This document shows, one piece after another, positions 10,884-20,992 of a DNA stretch of 63,798 nucleotides (position 1 is the stretch's first letter; every line of letters begins with the position of its first letter). Position numbers and translations under genes: made by a program. This DNA comes from Bisporella sp. PMI_857 (Eukaryota > Ascomycota > Leotiomycetes > Helotiales > Helotiaceae): assembly GCA_021307315.1 (NCBI GenBank), contig JAJSPD010000136.1:1-63798 (forward strand), read 5' to 3'. The notes beneath the pieces are model-generated. The model ran no database searches and had not been told where the DNA came from. It saw only the letters and a program-made list of their open reading frames with translations.

Positions 10884-11751
10884 AATGATCATAGCTATGT
10901 TCGCCAACCAAGTCGGCTTAGGGAATGCTCTCGCAACCGTGGATGTTATTGGAAAGCCCTTCAGTATCACAGATCCGGGCCAGCTATCATGGGTGGTGGC
11001 CGGATATAGCTTTAACAATTGGCACATTTATCCTTGTTGGTGGAAGAATCGGTGATGAATTTGGAAACAAAAAACCATTAGTAATTGGTATGAGCTGGTA
11101 CACATTGTGGTCCCTGGTTGCAGGCGACTCGCGTCTTTCGAGATATCGGCTCTGCGATGACCCACCCAATGCTCTTGCCATTTTGGGCACGTCGTACTTC
11201 CCAGGACCGCCCAGGAACATATCTTTGGCTTATTTTGGCGGATCAGCCCCTCTTGGAGGAATCGCTGGGGGTTTATTCGGAAGATTTTTTGCTCCTGCTT
11301 GGTGGCTATGGATCTAATGGACCTAGGCGATTTCGATATTCTTGGAGGACTGGCCGGTATCATATCTCTAGCGCTGTTCAACTTTGCATGAAATCAAGCC
11401 GTCGTGGTCGGTTGGCAGACGGCCCTGTGCCTACGCCTGCCTGATCTTTGGCGTCATTTTCGGCGCAGCTTTCTTTTTTATTCAAGTGTTCTGGACTGGA
11501 TCGCCAATTGTGCTCCCAACTACCTTTTCGAACGCGGCTCCTTAACAAGATATGGGTATAAGCATAGTCATGGCCGTCGCCAACTACAGCATCTCACTTG
11601 GTCTTGGCTTTGCTGGTGCCATTAAAATTATCACCAACAATAGCGCATTAACAAATTTAGGAGAGCTTCTCGGCTACCGTGGCGCTCTTTGGTCTCAGTT
11701 GGCTTGGCCGGCCTTGGCCTAGTGCTTAGCCCTATCTTCGTGGCGAAGTAG
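10884..11751 (+). pseudogene. Decayed DHA2-type MFS transporter
   Basis: An MFS drug:H+ antiporter can be followed in order but across all three frames. The first helix region is VGLGNALATVDVIGKPF, then GQLSWVVAGYS. LTIGTFILVGGRIGDEFGNKKP follows, the conserved loop 2-3 GRIGDxFGxKK signature. Next come PPNALAILGTSYFPGP, FGGSAPLGGIAGGLFG and LFNFAWNQAVVVGWQ. The last helix is GLAGLGLVL, ending in FVAK and a stop at 11749..11751. At least five frame changes occur within under 900 bp. The segment between about 11500 and 11640 is far too short for the missing helices, so internal deletion is also present. Normally these proteins have about 500-550 aa and 14 helices. Confidence 0.75.
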
Positions 11752-12098
11752 TATTGTAGGTGCAGACCCAAAAGGCGAAGGAGAGAATCTCCTCTCCGGT
11801 GGAAGTCTCTTCCCAAAGGGCAGTCATGAGCTCAAGATCTGAGCTGATATTTCAAGAAAAGGCGGTGCTGCAGATTGGTTGAGCATAGGCTGTGGGAAGT
11901 TTGACATGGTGCCATAGTCATAGGCGCATAGTCATGGGCTATATAGGCTGTAAATACATAGTGGTTCTAAAAATTTTAGAAGTTTTTTTTACTGACCAGA
12001 TATCTGAAAACAAGATGCGTAAACTACATGAGCTAGAAAAAGAGACGTAGCTGAGCAGAATTTTGGACCGATATCTCGTGATGATATAAGCGACGATT
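11752..12098. other. Intergenic, no gene recognised
   Basis: A short spacer between the dead transporter and the 3' end of the Clr5-TPR gene. It includes that gene's 3' UTR. No other signal was found. Confidence 0.45.
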
Positions 12099-14721
12099 TC
12101 AAGCATCGTAAAGATCATCTTGATGCTCTTCAGTGACCTCCATAAACTCACTGCTATCCATACTTGTCACTTCTCCATCTTCTGTTGTGGTTTCATCGCC
12201 ACTGGTAATATCATTGTCATCTAAGGGCATGAGAATTAGCAGGACCGTAATTCTGTTCCACAAGTGTGACTACTAGAGGCATGTGGGGACGATATCAGAC
12301 TTACCAGGTTTATGTCTCCCCAAGAATTTCTCTTCGTAATACTCAAAGCCACTGATATAATATTGGGTCGTCAGATGACCTATACCCAGAGCGTGCTTGG
12401 CCTTATCAAGTCCATCTTGAAAAATAGCCTTTGCCTCGTCCCATCGTCCTTGATCTGCAATAATAATTGCCATACCCCGCTGAGTTATCAATGTAACTCG
12501 GTGTTCCTCTCCAAGAGCCGTCGTACATCTCTCCAAGACATTCTTCAAGATCTCAATCCCCTCCTCACTCCTCCCCTCTTGCATTCCAATGCTATAACCA
12601 ATAGAGGCTTCGCTTTCAAATATATCTGGATGAGCCTTAGGGAGCACATTTCTTTGCTTCCTCAAAACTTCCTGATGGATTTCCTCTGACTCTCGATGTA
12701 GACCACGATTTTCTCTTAATGTACCGATATGTCTTAGAATATTGATGGCTTCTGGATGATTGGCTCCTAGATGTCGTGTTGCAGTACCAGATAGCTCAGC
12801 ATATACATCTTCTGCTCTCGTGTACTGTCCATCATCCTGCAGAATCGTGGCGAAACTCCGTCCGCCGACGAGGGTTTGAGAATGAGCTTCTCCTCGTATC
12901 CGTTTATGCTTTGACCACGCAAGTTCCATCATAGATATTGCATTTTGAAGGTCTCCACCTCCTTTCCAAAAGGACATGGCTAAAGCATGCTGCAGAAGAA
13001 CTATTCCTGTATATTCTTCTCCAAAAGCCTTTGTTAGGTCTGAAATTGTGTTTGAAAGAAGGACTTGGCTTTCCTGATGTTTACCCTTGTCACTCAGCAC
13101 ACGCGATAGGTCGATTATTGCATCTATTGTTCGAGAATCACGGACTCCAAGAATCCTCTTTTGAATCGCAAGAAGGTTACGGGCAAGATTTTCGTCATTG
13201 TAAGACCCTCTATTATTAGTGATAGCAGTCATAAGCTCTGATGTTGCATTGAGTGTTTCTACATGCTCAGATCCGTATTTATTCTGCCTGAAATCCAAAA
13301 CTTCACGTAAGACGGATGCTGATTCTTCGTATTTTTCTTGGTGATTTAGTACATGACCGAGCCAAAATTTTGTGTCCTCTATCACCGAGGGATCGCTTCT
13401 ATTATTCGCCATTTGGACGCCGAGCACTTGTCGCAGTACCTTTTCAGCTGTCAGGAGTCTGCCTTGAGCTACGTACACAGCTGTAAGTTCTATAAAAGTT
13501 TGCAAAGTTGTGATATTGGCATTACCTAAATCGTGTTGTCTGAAGTGTACTACATGGCGATACATTTTCTCTGCTGAATGAAGCCTCCTTTGGTAATAGT
13601 ATACCGTCCCAAGGTTTTCTATCACATCCAGTATGTCTGAATGTTCCGGTCCTAGCTCTTGCTCTAGCATAGCAAGCTTGGTTTTCAAGTCTTCTTCCTC
13701 TTGACGTTTGTATACCCATCCGCCAGAAGGGGGCTCTGGATCATCAACTCTCAATTGGCTTTCCATTCGGTCAAGTATATCCAGATTGAAAAAGTCCAGT
13801 GTTGGATCATTATAAGCAGTCGGGTCAATTGGTTGGAGTTGTAAGCTATGAGTGTGTTGAGCTTGCGTAACGTCACCATGTTGAGTTCTTGGTGTAACAG
13901 AGAATGGTAATGCCGGAGAAGTTGGCTGTGTTCGTATGTCGCCAGAATACGTAGGTGTAGCAAGGGAATTGGGAGGCCAGTATTGCATGTCGATGTTCAT
14001 ATCAAATGGTGATCCAGCGTTCAAGAAAGCCACAGGGCTCTCGGCGTGATAATTTCTATCTGGTGGACCTGGCGATTTTGAATCTCTCTGGCGAGCAATG
14101 AGTGAATTGCTCTTGGAGAGACGTTTGGGTGGAGGTAGCATGTCATGGCTGTGGTCATCCATTTGTGGACTCAGAGCACTGTCCTCTGGTATCGTTGGAG
14201 CTGGAGTGAAGACACTGAATGCTGGAGATGGAGCTACATGTTAATTAATCAGTAAATTTTCATCTGGTAAAAAATGGGGACAAGTGAGGCTACCTTCAGC
14301 AGGGCTTGTTGCTGCTAACAATATTTTATCTGTCAAGCCTTTTCTTCTTATAAACCGTTCAATTTTTGAATTATCAACCAATTGTTTATTAACCCGGAAG
14401 CCAGAACTCTTTGACATGGCATTTCTTTTTGCTCGTGTACGAGCAATCTGGGCCATCGTTTCTCCCCTTATGTTCTTCTGATCGATGCCCCATTGTTTAA
14501 GGCGAGTCTTCAATTGTTTGGAGCTAAGCCGTGCTTGTTAGCCTCACTGAAATCACCCGCAAAGAAGGAGATTCTCACGTCACATTGAAGCCGGACTCGG
14601 CCAAGATTGTGATTACTTCTGGAAGCTGTTTGCTTTGGTCCAGATAAAGATCTCTGATCAAAGGACGGTGCTCCTCCCATTGCTCAAGGCTACGCCTTGG
14701 CGCCAGAGGAGCCTTGGACAT
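12099..14721 (-). CDS. Clr5-domain protein with kinesin-light-chain-type TPR repeats
   Basis: I read four exons, 14721..14579, 14523..14294, 14233..12305 and 12220..12099, with introns of 55, 60 and 84 nt. All phases agree, giving 807 aa. Residues 1-65 form a Clr5 domain (LEQWEEHRPLIRDLYLDQ, then TRLKQWGIDQKN), a putative DNA-binding or adaptor module common at fungal N-termini. A disordered Ser/Pro-rich stretch of about 200 residues follows. Then come roughly eight 42-residue TPRs of the kinesin-light-chain class (LGPEHSDILDVIENLGTVYYYQRR, FGEEYTGIVLLQHALA, ALGEEHRVTLITQRGMAII). The TPRs suggest protein-protein scaffolding. The last exon encodes a strongly acidic tail rich in E, D and T. There is no catalytic domain. 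The function is unknown; a regulatory or NLR-related effector-sensing role is possible but not shown. Confidence 0.85.
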
Positions 14722-15369
14722 GGTGAGAGATCTTCAGAAAAATCAAAGACTTTTGTATCGTGCTAAGTGTCAAATCAAGAAAGTACATTGAGGTCTGAAG
14801 GCAGATATGATATACGAAAGCATATGTCTTTCTTATAGAGAGGATGGGAACAATTGCAGTCACGCTTGCATGCGCTTGTCAAGAAGCCTCAGCTGATATA
14901 GACAGGGTATTGGTTGGTTGAGGAACCCTGGCGTGGCTGCATCGTATGCATAGAGGGCTGAGGCGCAGAACAGAACTTTTGTCTTTCGGTTGTCGCAACG
15001 GAACTTTTGTTCTGGTGACACGACCCAGTTCCTGCCAAGGCGAGCGTTTCCAATTATTACATGTTCGTTCAGTATTAATGGCAACGCATTGATACTTGCG
15101 ATAGCCGTCATCCAGGAATACCCTTGATTTCGTGTCAATGATTAGCAAGTTTGAACCCAAACGCAACCATCTTTGGCAGCTTACAAACACGACAGCCAAG
15201 TACTATGAACGCCACCTGACAGACCTTGTCGAATTCACCCACTAGAAATGGTTAACTATAGAAAAATTCACTTAATTGGAGAACGACTTCATAGTCTACT
15301 GTGTTACAGCAATTTTTGATGCTGGCATTTATGCTCTACCACCAACGCCTTTTATTTTTCGGATATCCC
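14722..15369. other. Intergenic, no gene recognised
   Basis: About 650 bp between the Clr5-TPR start and the ArgRS stop. Two overlapping minus-strand frames (14860..15199) have no recognisable motif and are not called. Confidence 0.45.
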
Positions 15370-17515
15370 TCACATTCGCTCAACTGGTGTCAAGCCCAAT
15401 AACCTCATTCCATTGGCCAAAACCACTCTAGCCGCATCATACAAAGCCATACGCGCAATCATCAATTGCCTCTCGCTACCAACGACCTTTAAATGTGGGT
15501 AACTACTGCTCAGTGTATGCGTCATCTTGAACAAGTAGACTAAGATTGTTGTAGGTTCCAAGGTCTTAAGCGTGTTTTGGACAACATCCGGGTACTGAGA
15601 AAGGACACGAATAAGGTCAGCGGCGTGAGATTCGGTGAGAAGAGAGAAATCTGCGGAGGCGATGTCTTCCTCGGATAATTCAGCTTTGCGGGTGATGGAA
15701 CATAGACGTGCGTGGGCGTATTGAAGGTATGGACCTGTATCACCTTCGAAGGATGTCATCCTGTCCATGTCAAACGTATAGTTGTTGTTGCTAAATACTG
15801 ATTAGCCAGGTTACATGTCACATCACCAGGCTACATGGATACTTACCGCTTGCCACTAAGATCCTGGACCATAACACTAGTGATTCCCAAGATATCGGCC
15901 GTGGCTTCCGGATTTTCGACTTGTTTATATTTGTCCTCGTTTTTCTGCATAACCTCGTGCATTTTCTCCCCGACATCCCTCAATATGTCATCCAAAAACT
16001 TTACGGTACCCTTGCGTGTGCTCATTCCAAGTACCAATCCGAAATTGATGTGTTGGCACTTCTTAGCAAGCTCTGGATATCCCATCAACTCTACAATTTT
16101 GAACAGTTGCGCTAAATGAAGATCCTGTTGCGATGCAACCACGTAGATCATATGATCGAAGTTATACTGCTCTTCTCGTCCCATCAACTCGCTAATATCT
16201 CGAGTGAGATATAGCGCAGTACCGTCCTTTCTCTGGATAAGTGTCTTCCCGAGACTCTTCCCAGCTTTCCCGGGAACATGTTCAGTAAAGTCAATAATAA
16301 CAGCCCCTTCTGACACTTTCGAGATGCCCTTATCAGCGATGCGCTTCGCAGCAAGATCCATTTGTTCTTGCTTAACCTGGCTTTCTCCCGAGTAGACGTC
16401 AAAAGTGATGTTTAGACGGGCATAAGTCTCCTTGTATCGTTTGATGCTTAGCTCTCGGAATTTAGACCATTGCTGAATTGCAGCTGGCTCATTGTCGCTC
16501 ATAGCCTTGAAATATACACGGGCACGCTCGTCAATGCTCTTGGCTCGAAGCTCTGATACGTCCTTGCCCGCCTCTGTATCTTTCTTAATCTCCTCCTCTT
16601 CCACCTCCTTATCCTTATTGATCTTGACATAGACGTCAAAGAGGTGGTTGATTGGGTCCGCCTCCAGCTTCGTGTCATCACCGTACTTCTGATAACCAAC
16701 AGCTAAGATTCCGTACTGCTTGCCCCAGTCTCCAAGGTAATTTATGCGAGTAACATCCCACCCAGCACCCTCATACAAGTTCGACAGGAAACCGCCAATG
16801 ATTGTACTTCGAAGATGGCCAGCATGAAAAGGCTTCGCAATGTTTGGTGATGAGAATTCCACTATGATTTTCTTCTGTCCTTTGGATGCGTCTGCTGGAT
16901 CCTTTAACCCCAAAAATTTGTTTTGACCAAAAGTTTCTTGTTTTGCAATAATTGAGGGAATCAAGATGTGCGAGAGCTTATCGACCTTGAAGAAAAATTG
17001 GAGGAAAGTCCCAGATATGGTAGGTTTGTGCACAAGTGGTGATTCGGGGAACTGCAAGAGTGCATATTAGCATTTGGAGGGTGATCGCCCGCTGGGAGGC
17101 GCACCTTGGAAACCCATTCTTCGCCGAGCTCATTGGGCTTCTTTCCCTTCACACGCAAAGCTGGAATGGCCAGCACCATATCTCCCTTATCCAACGTTTG
17201 TGTCCATTGTAGCGCTGGGTAAACAATTTTGGAGTCCACGCCGGTGACCTCTGCAAGGATTTCTGTCAGATGCGCACGGTAGACATCAACTGGATTGACT
17301 TCTGGGTGACAATTGGGATATGCAGGTAAATCTTTCTCTAGATTTAGGGATCGGAGCTTCTGGGCCAACGTCTGGGGATCAGACGCCGCCATAGTGTATC
17401 TTGGGGCAGAGAACAATCGGACCGTAGTGTACCTAGTCGCAGATATAAGTTTATGGCGTCGCAGAATTGGTGTAAAGCGCAGAGTTCTCGGTATACAAGT
17501 TAAAGAGATGTTCAT
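15370..17515 (-). CDS. Arginyl-tRNA synthetase, cytosolic with a possible mitochondrial form
   Basis: Class Ia synthetase that charges tRNA-Arg. The exons are 17515..17105, 17051..15847 and 15790..15370, with introns of 53 and 56 nt; phases agree. The long form is 678 aa. Its first 41 residues (MNISLTCIPRTLRFTPILRR...) are basic, free of acidic residues and match a mitochondrial presequence. The in-frame ATG at 17392 (MAASDPQ) gives the 637-aa form expected in the cytosol. Two forms from one gene is the known arrangement in several fungi. The HIGH motif is HAGH, residues 213-216 of the long form, in SSPNIAKPFHAGH. The KMSKS region is MSTRKG near residue 477, the usual fungal variant. The anticodon-binding DALR domain ends in LLGLTPVERM, the conserved C-terminus. 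The frame stays open upstream to 17674 but has a GTGAGT donor-like site, so the exact 5' structure is open. Confidence 0.9.
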
Positions 17516-18270
17516 CAAAATAAATGAATCGCGACTGTGACCCTTCTGATATTTAACCGTTGCAAAAAGCTTTTGATGGAGGGGATGATGACTCACGGCT
17601 GCCGCATTTCCAAGAATCTCTTCAGGCAGGCGGTGAGCATGATGCACGTGATAACACACAGACATGGCCGCCATGATCTTTTATTCATTCTAATTTACAA
17701 AAAGAAAGCATAAACGCATTCCCGTGTACACGGTAATCTTCTATTAATTTCAAATGATTGCACATTACTGTATTAATCAGTTCAATATGTCAAGGTTAAG
17801 GACAGTATGGAAATACTTCCAGATCACTACGTATAATCTCGCTTAATAAAGGGGTTTGTTACTGGCTGGTGCTTTTGTGAGAAAGGATTCATTGAGACTG
17901 AAAATTAAATTTTTGAAGCACTTACCAATGGCCGCAGGTCCCCTTATAACTTGAGAAGCGCTAATATGGGGCTTCTAAATCTCACCAAATGTGCGCCCCA
18001 TTCAAAGGTCTCATTAACGCTTGCTAGAGGCGTGAAGTTTGGCCCATTAAAATAGCAAAAATCTCAAAGCCTTCGGTAGTATGCCATGAAGTAGTGTTAT
18101 AAAATATATTTGGCTGCCCTGGAAGGGTACAGTTTAACGCTAGATCTCCGTTCTCATTCTTTGCTTTTCTCATATTTCAAAAATCAATTTTACTCCATCC
18201 GCCGTTGGCCCAACTAACTCTCAAGACGCCATTGCTTGTAATAACCATAACCCTGTGCGACAGCCCTTGA
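17516..18270. other. Intergenic between ArgRS and the next gene
   Basis: The right end of the ArgRS gene (5' leader, perhaps an upstream exon to 17674) lies here, followed by AT-rich sequence and the 3' UTR of the gene ending at 18271. No other gene is seen. Confidence 0.45.
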
Positions 18271-18825
18271 TTAACGGAGCGAAGAAGGCACACTCTCTCC
18301 TTGTCTGTATATAGATTGGAATCCTGTTTTCTGAGCCTCGCCTTGTATGCAATGTTAGCCAAGCTCTAGCTTCTAGATTAAGGATTGCTTACTGAGAACA
18401 ACATCGCTCTGGGAGGGGCCATTCACCAGGAATGTACCGGTTTGAACATGGCCAGTATTTGTTGTGGCATAGCCATCGCTATATGATGTCTGGTCAATCT
18501 GCACGGTAATGGAGCAAGTTTCTGGCCCAGAGACTTTGAGATGACCAATATACAAATACGCAACAACCCTCAGACCGCTTTGACTCCTGTATTGCTTGTC
18601 GGAAGACAGAGCTTTCATTGATACAGTGTAAGTAGAATTTCGATCAAAAGACGCCCATTCGCCGTCTTTGAATAGCTGGGCTGTGGCACTGTAACTGGCA
18701 TATTTCTCATCGTTGATGAAGTAAGGGTCGGCGCTGGAGACTTCGATAGCAATTGGTGGGTAGACCGTTCCGTCTGGCCTAGCCGTTCGAGGCTCGGCGA
18801 GCAAGCGGAACTGTGGGATAGACAT
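18271..18825 (-). CDS. Small protein with possible divergent velvet domain
   Basis: The exons are 18825..18393 and 18341..18271. The 51-nt intron has donor GTAAGC, branch GCTAAC and acceptor ACAAG, and the phases fit, giving 167 aa. The first half reads FRLLAEPRTARPDGTVYPPIAIEV and YSATAQLF. The second half has the segment RVVAYLYIGHLKVSGPETCSI. The layout resembles velvet regulators (VosA, VelB): an N-terminal strand, the PPIVxL strand, then GxFFxFxDLSVRxEGxFRL. However, the DLSVR core and the C-terminal AKxFPG motif are not conserved. The product ends SIYRQGESVPSS. Velvet proteins control development and secondary metabolism in the nucleus; that role would apply only if the match is real. 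Otherwise it is an unknown beta-rich protein. Confidence 0.5.
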
Positions 18826-20791
18826 AATTATTGTTCGCGGTCCTAATGTATGGTCTATTATGGGCTTCCCTCTTCAATACTATGCCACAACATGTATTAG
18901 CCCCATCTCGATGCCCTGGGCCCAGAAAAATGCATTTTCATGATAACTATTGACGAGCAAGATGACTCACCAGCAGCAAATTTGGGTAGGAACCGATAAA
19001 CACGCTTAGCTGGTATGCAAACTGTCTGTGGTAGCTAGCTAAGCTGTGTTTTTCCGATCAAACGATTTTAGGTCTCGATATAATATGTTAATGGATCAGG
19101 TTCAAATTTAGAATGTTTTGGTGATGGGGAATGGCAAAATGGGGACACTGCCGCCGTTATATAATTTTTCGCAATGGCCTTCTCCGTTCTCATTCAACCT
19201 TATCAAACCAGAATGATGCCTCCTAACGTGTATCTTGACTGGATCGGAGCTGCGGTGAATCGGCACACTCATGTTTTTGCGGTGAACCGTGTCAAGCAGA
19301 TGCTGTAGCACAACATGTGAAATTGAGAGTCAAGAAGGCATTCCAAAGCCAATTTGTGTAATTTAATGGCTTTGCGCTGGTGCTGTGTTAACCGTTGTTA
19401 ACTACAGCATGAGACTACTGTGTTCATAACGGGCAGTAGGCTTTTGCCAAACTCTTTTTTCTTCCTGGAACATCTCCGTATGGTTGTATATGTATCCATG
19501 TCTTGGATCAGAAAGCCACCTAGTATATATATCTAGAGCTTCAAAGCACTAATGATCCATTTTAGGATTAACTTAATTTTCAGGTAGTCGTTCTGGGCCT
19601 TGCATAAAGCCCCCAAGCCGGCTGATGTATGACACAATTATACCTTTGAAAAAGAGCTAGATTGTGGAAAAAGGATAGTTTGTAATTGATCTCCGATATT
19701 CTACCACAAGAGGCAGTCTGAAACTTGGCCCAAGGTGAGACATGGAGCAGAGGGGCTGAAAAAATAGGCTTTCGGAGGTTTTGAGAGGTTTCAGAATGCG
19801 GACAGGGGTCTCTGTTGAATTATTGCTTTTTCGAGCCCTGAAAATCCCAATATGTTTAGTTTACGTGTAGCCTGTGAAAACTAGTATATTTCGTCGTAAT
19901 CTGAATTGAGGAATTATTGTATTTCTTTTTTCGGTTTTTATAAAATATTTGGACGATAGTGCACATGAAGAATCTACTGACTTAGTCAGGATACTAAAGC
20001 TATTGAGCCGCTGTAAGAGAGCTGTGGCTGGCAGTCAAATACCTCGTGTGAATACCGTGTTTGACTGCGTAGTCTTTGTTGTTAATATAAACTTGCTTAT
20101 CAGTGAACATGAAATGGTGTTTTCTAAGCAAATGGCCAGGTAAAAATATTTGTTTTGGCTGTAGAGGTGCACAAGAGCTAAAATTGAGCCTAGTTGTAGA
20201 TTCTTGTATTACTTTGTATAGACATAAAACCCTTATTCCATTTCGAACGGCAGAACCCGGGGGGATATTAGTTATTAGGCGCATTACAAGATGCAATAAT
20301 TCTGAGCACGAACATTCAAGGCGTGTAACATGATATATATCGTATAATTTATCCTTCTGCATACCAATTTTGTGATGCCATTTCAGAATTGCAATGCAGT
20401 AACAGTGAGTAAGAGGCTGCTAACGGCGATGATGCGATAGTGCTCAAAGGAGTCTGCAAACCTACTTCTATTTTCGAACGAATGACGCACATATTTAGTT
20501 GAAATATTGATACCCTTTATGAAGCACCTAATCGGTTCATATATTTTTCATTACAAAATCTGTGAATTCTTGAAGAATTGCGGTGTTCGTCGCTCCTTCC
20601 CTGCCTGGTAATAAATTGTGCGATACAACTCCGCTTATTCGAAACAGCATTGATTGACCTTTTGCCCAAACTTCTAAAAATCCTATCTCACTTCATCAAG
20701 CCTCCAATAAACCTCTAGACCCTATTCATATCCTGATGCCACTCTTTGGGCATTATGCATATGCAATCAAATCCCAAAGTCACATCCTTCG
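18826..20791. other. No gene supported
   Basis: About 2 kb. Minus-strand frames at 19108..19311 and 20000..20362 look faintly protein-like but carry no recognisable domain and no consistent splice sites. They may be gene debris. The sequence is AT-rich throughout. Confidence 0.4.
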
Positions 20792-20992
20792 ATGAGCAAG
20801 ATGCCGCCCGTAATCAGCCAACAGCCTCTCCTCATAGTACTTTTTTCTGCAGTAGGTGCTTGCATCACAGGAATCATCATATATTTCGGGGTTAATTCTG
20901 AGATGCAACGCCGCCGAAAAATTCACAAAGGTCAGCGAGGTGATCTTCACACGCCTCACCCGCTGTCCTGGAAAGCGGTACTCTCAACTTGA
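20792..20992 (+). CDS. Short hydrophobic ORF, doubtful
   Basis: A 66-codon frame encodes one strong membrane helix (LLIVLFSAVGACITGIIIYF) followed by a basic segment (RRRKIHKGQR). This would fit a tiny single-pass membrane protein. There is no supporting homology, intron or neighbour, and it may be chance. Confidence 0.2.
   Translation: MSKMPPVISQQPLLIVLFSAVGACITGIIIYFGVNSEMQRRRKIHKGQRGDLHTPHPLSWKAVLST

Noticed and set aside
14860..15199. Two overlapping minus-strand frames
   Set aside because: No motif, no splice support, and each is as plausible as the other; likely chance.
19949..20362. Frames on both strands suggesting a small gene
   Set aside because: No recognisable domain; AT-rich and overlapping on both strands.
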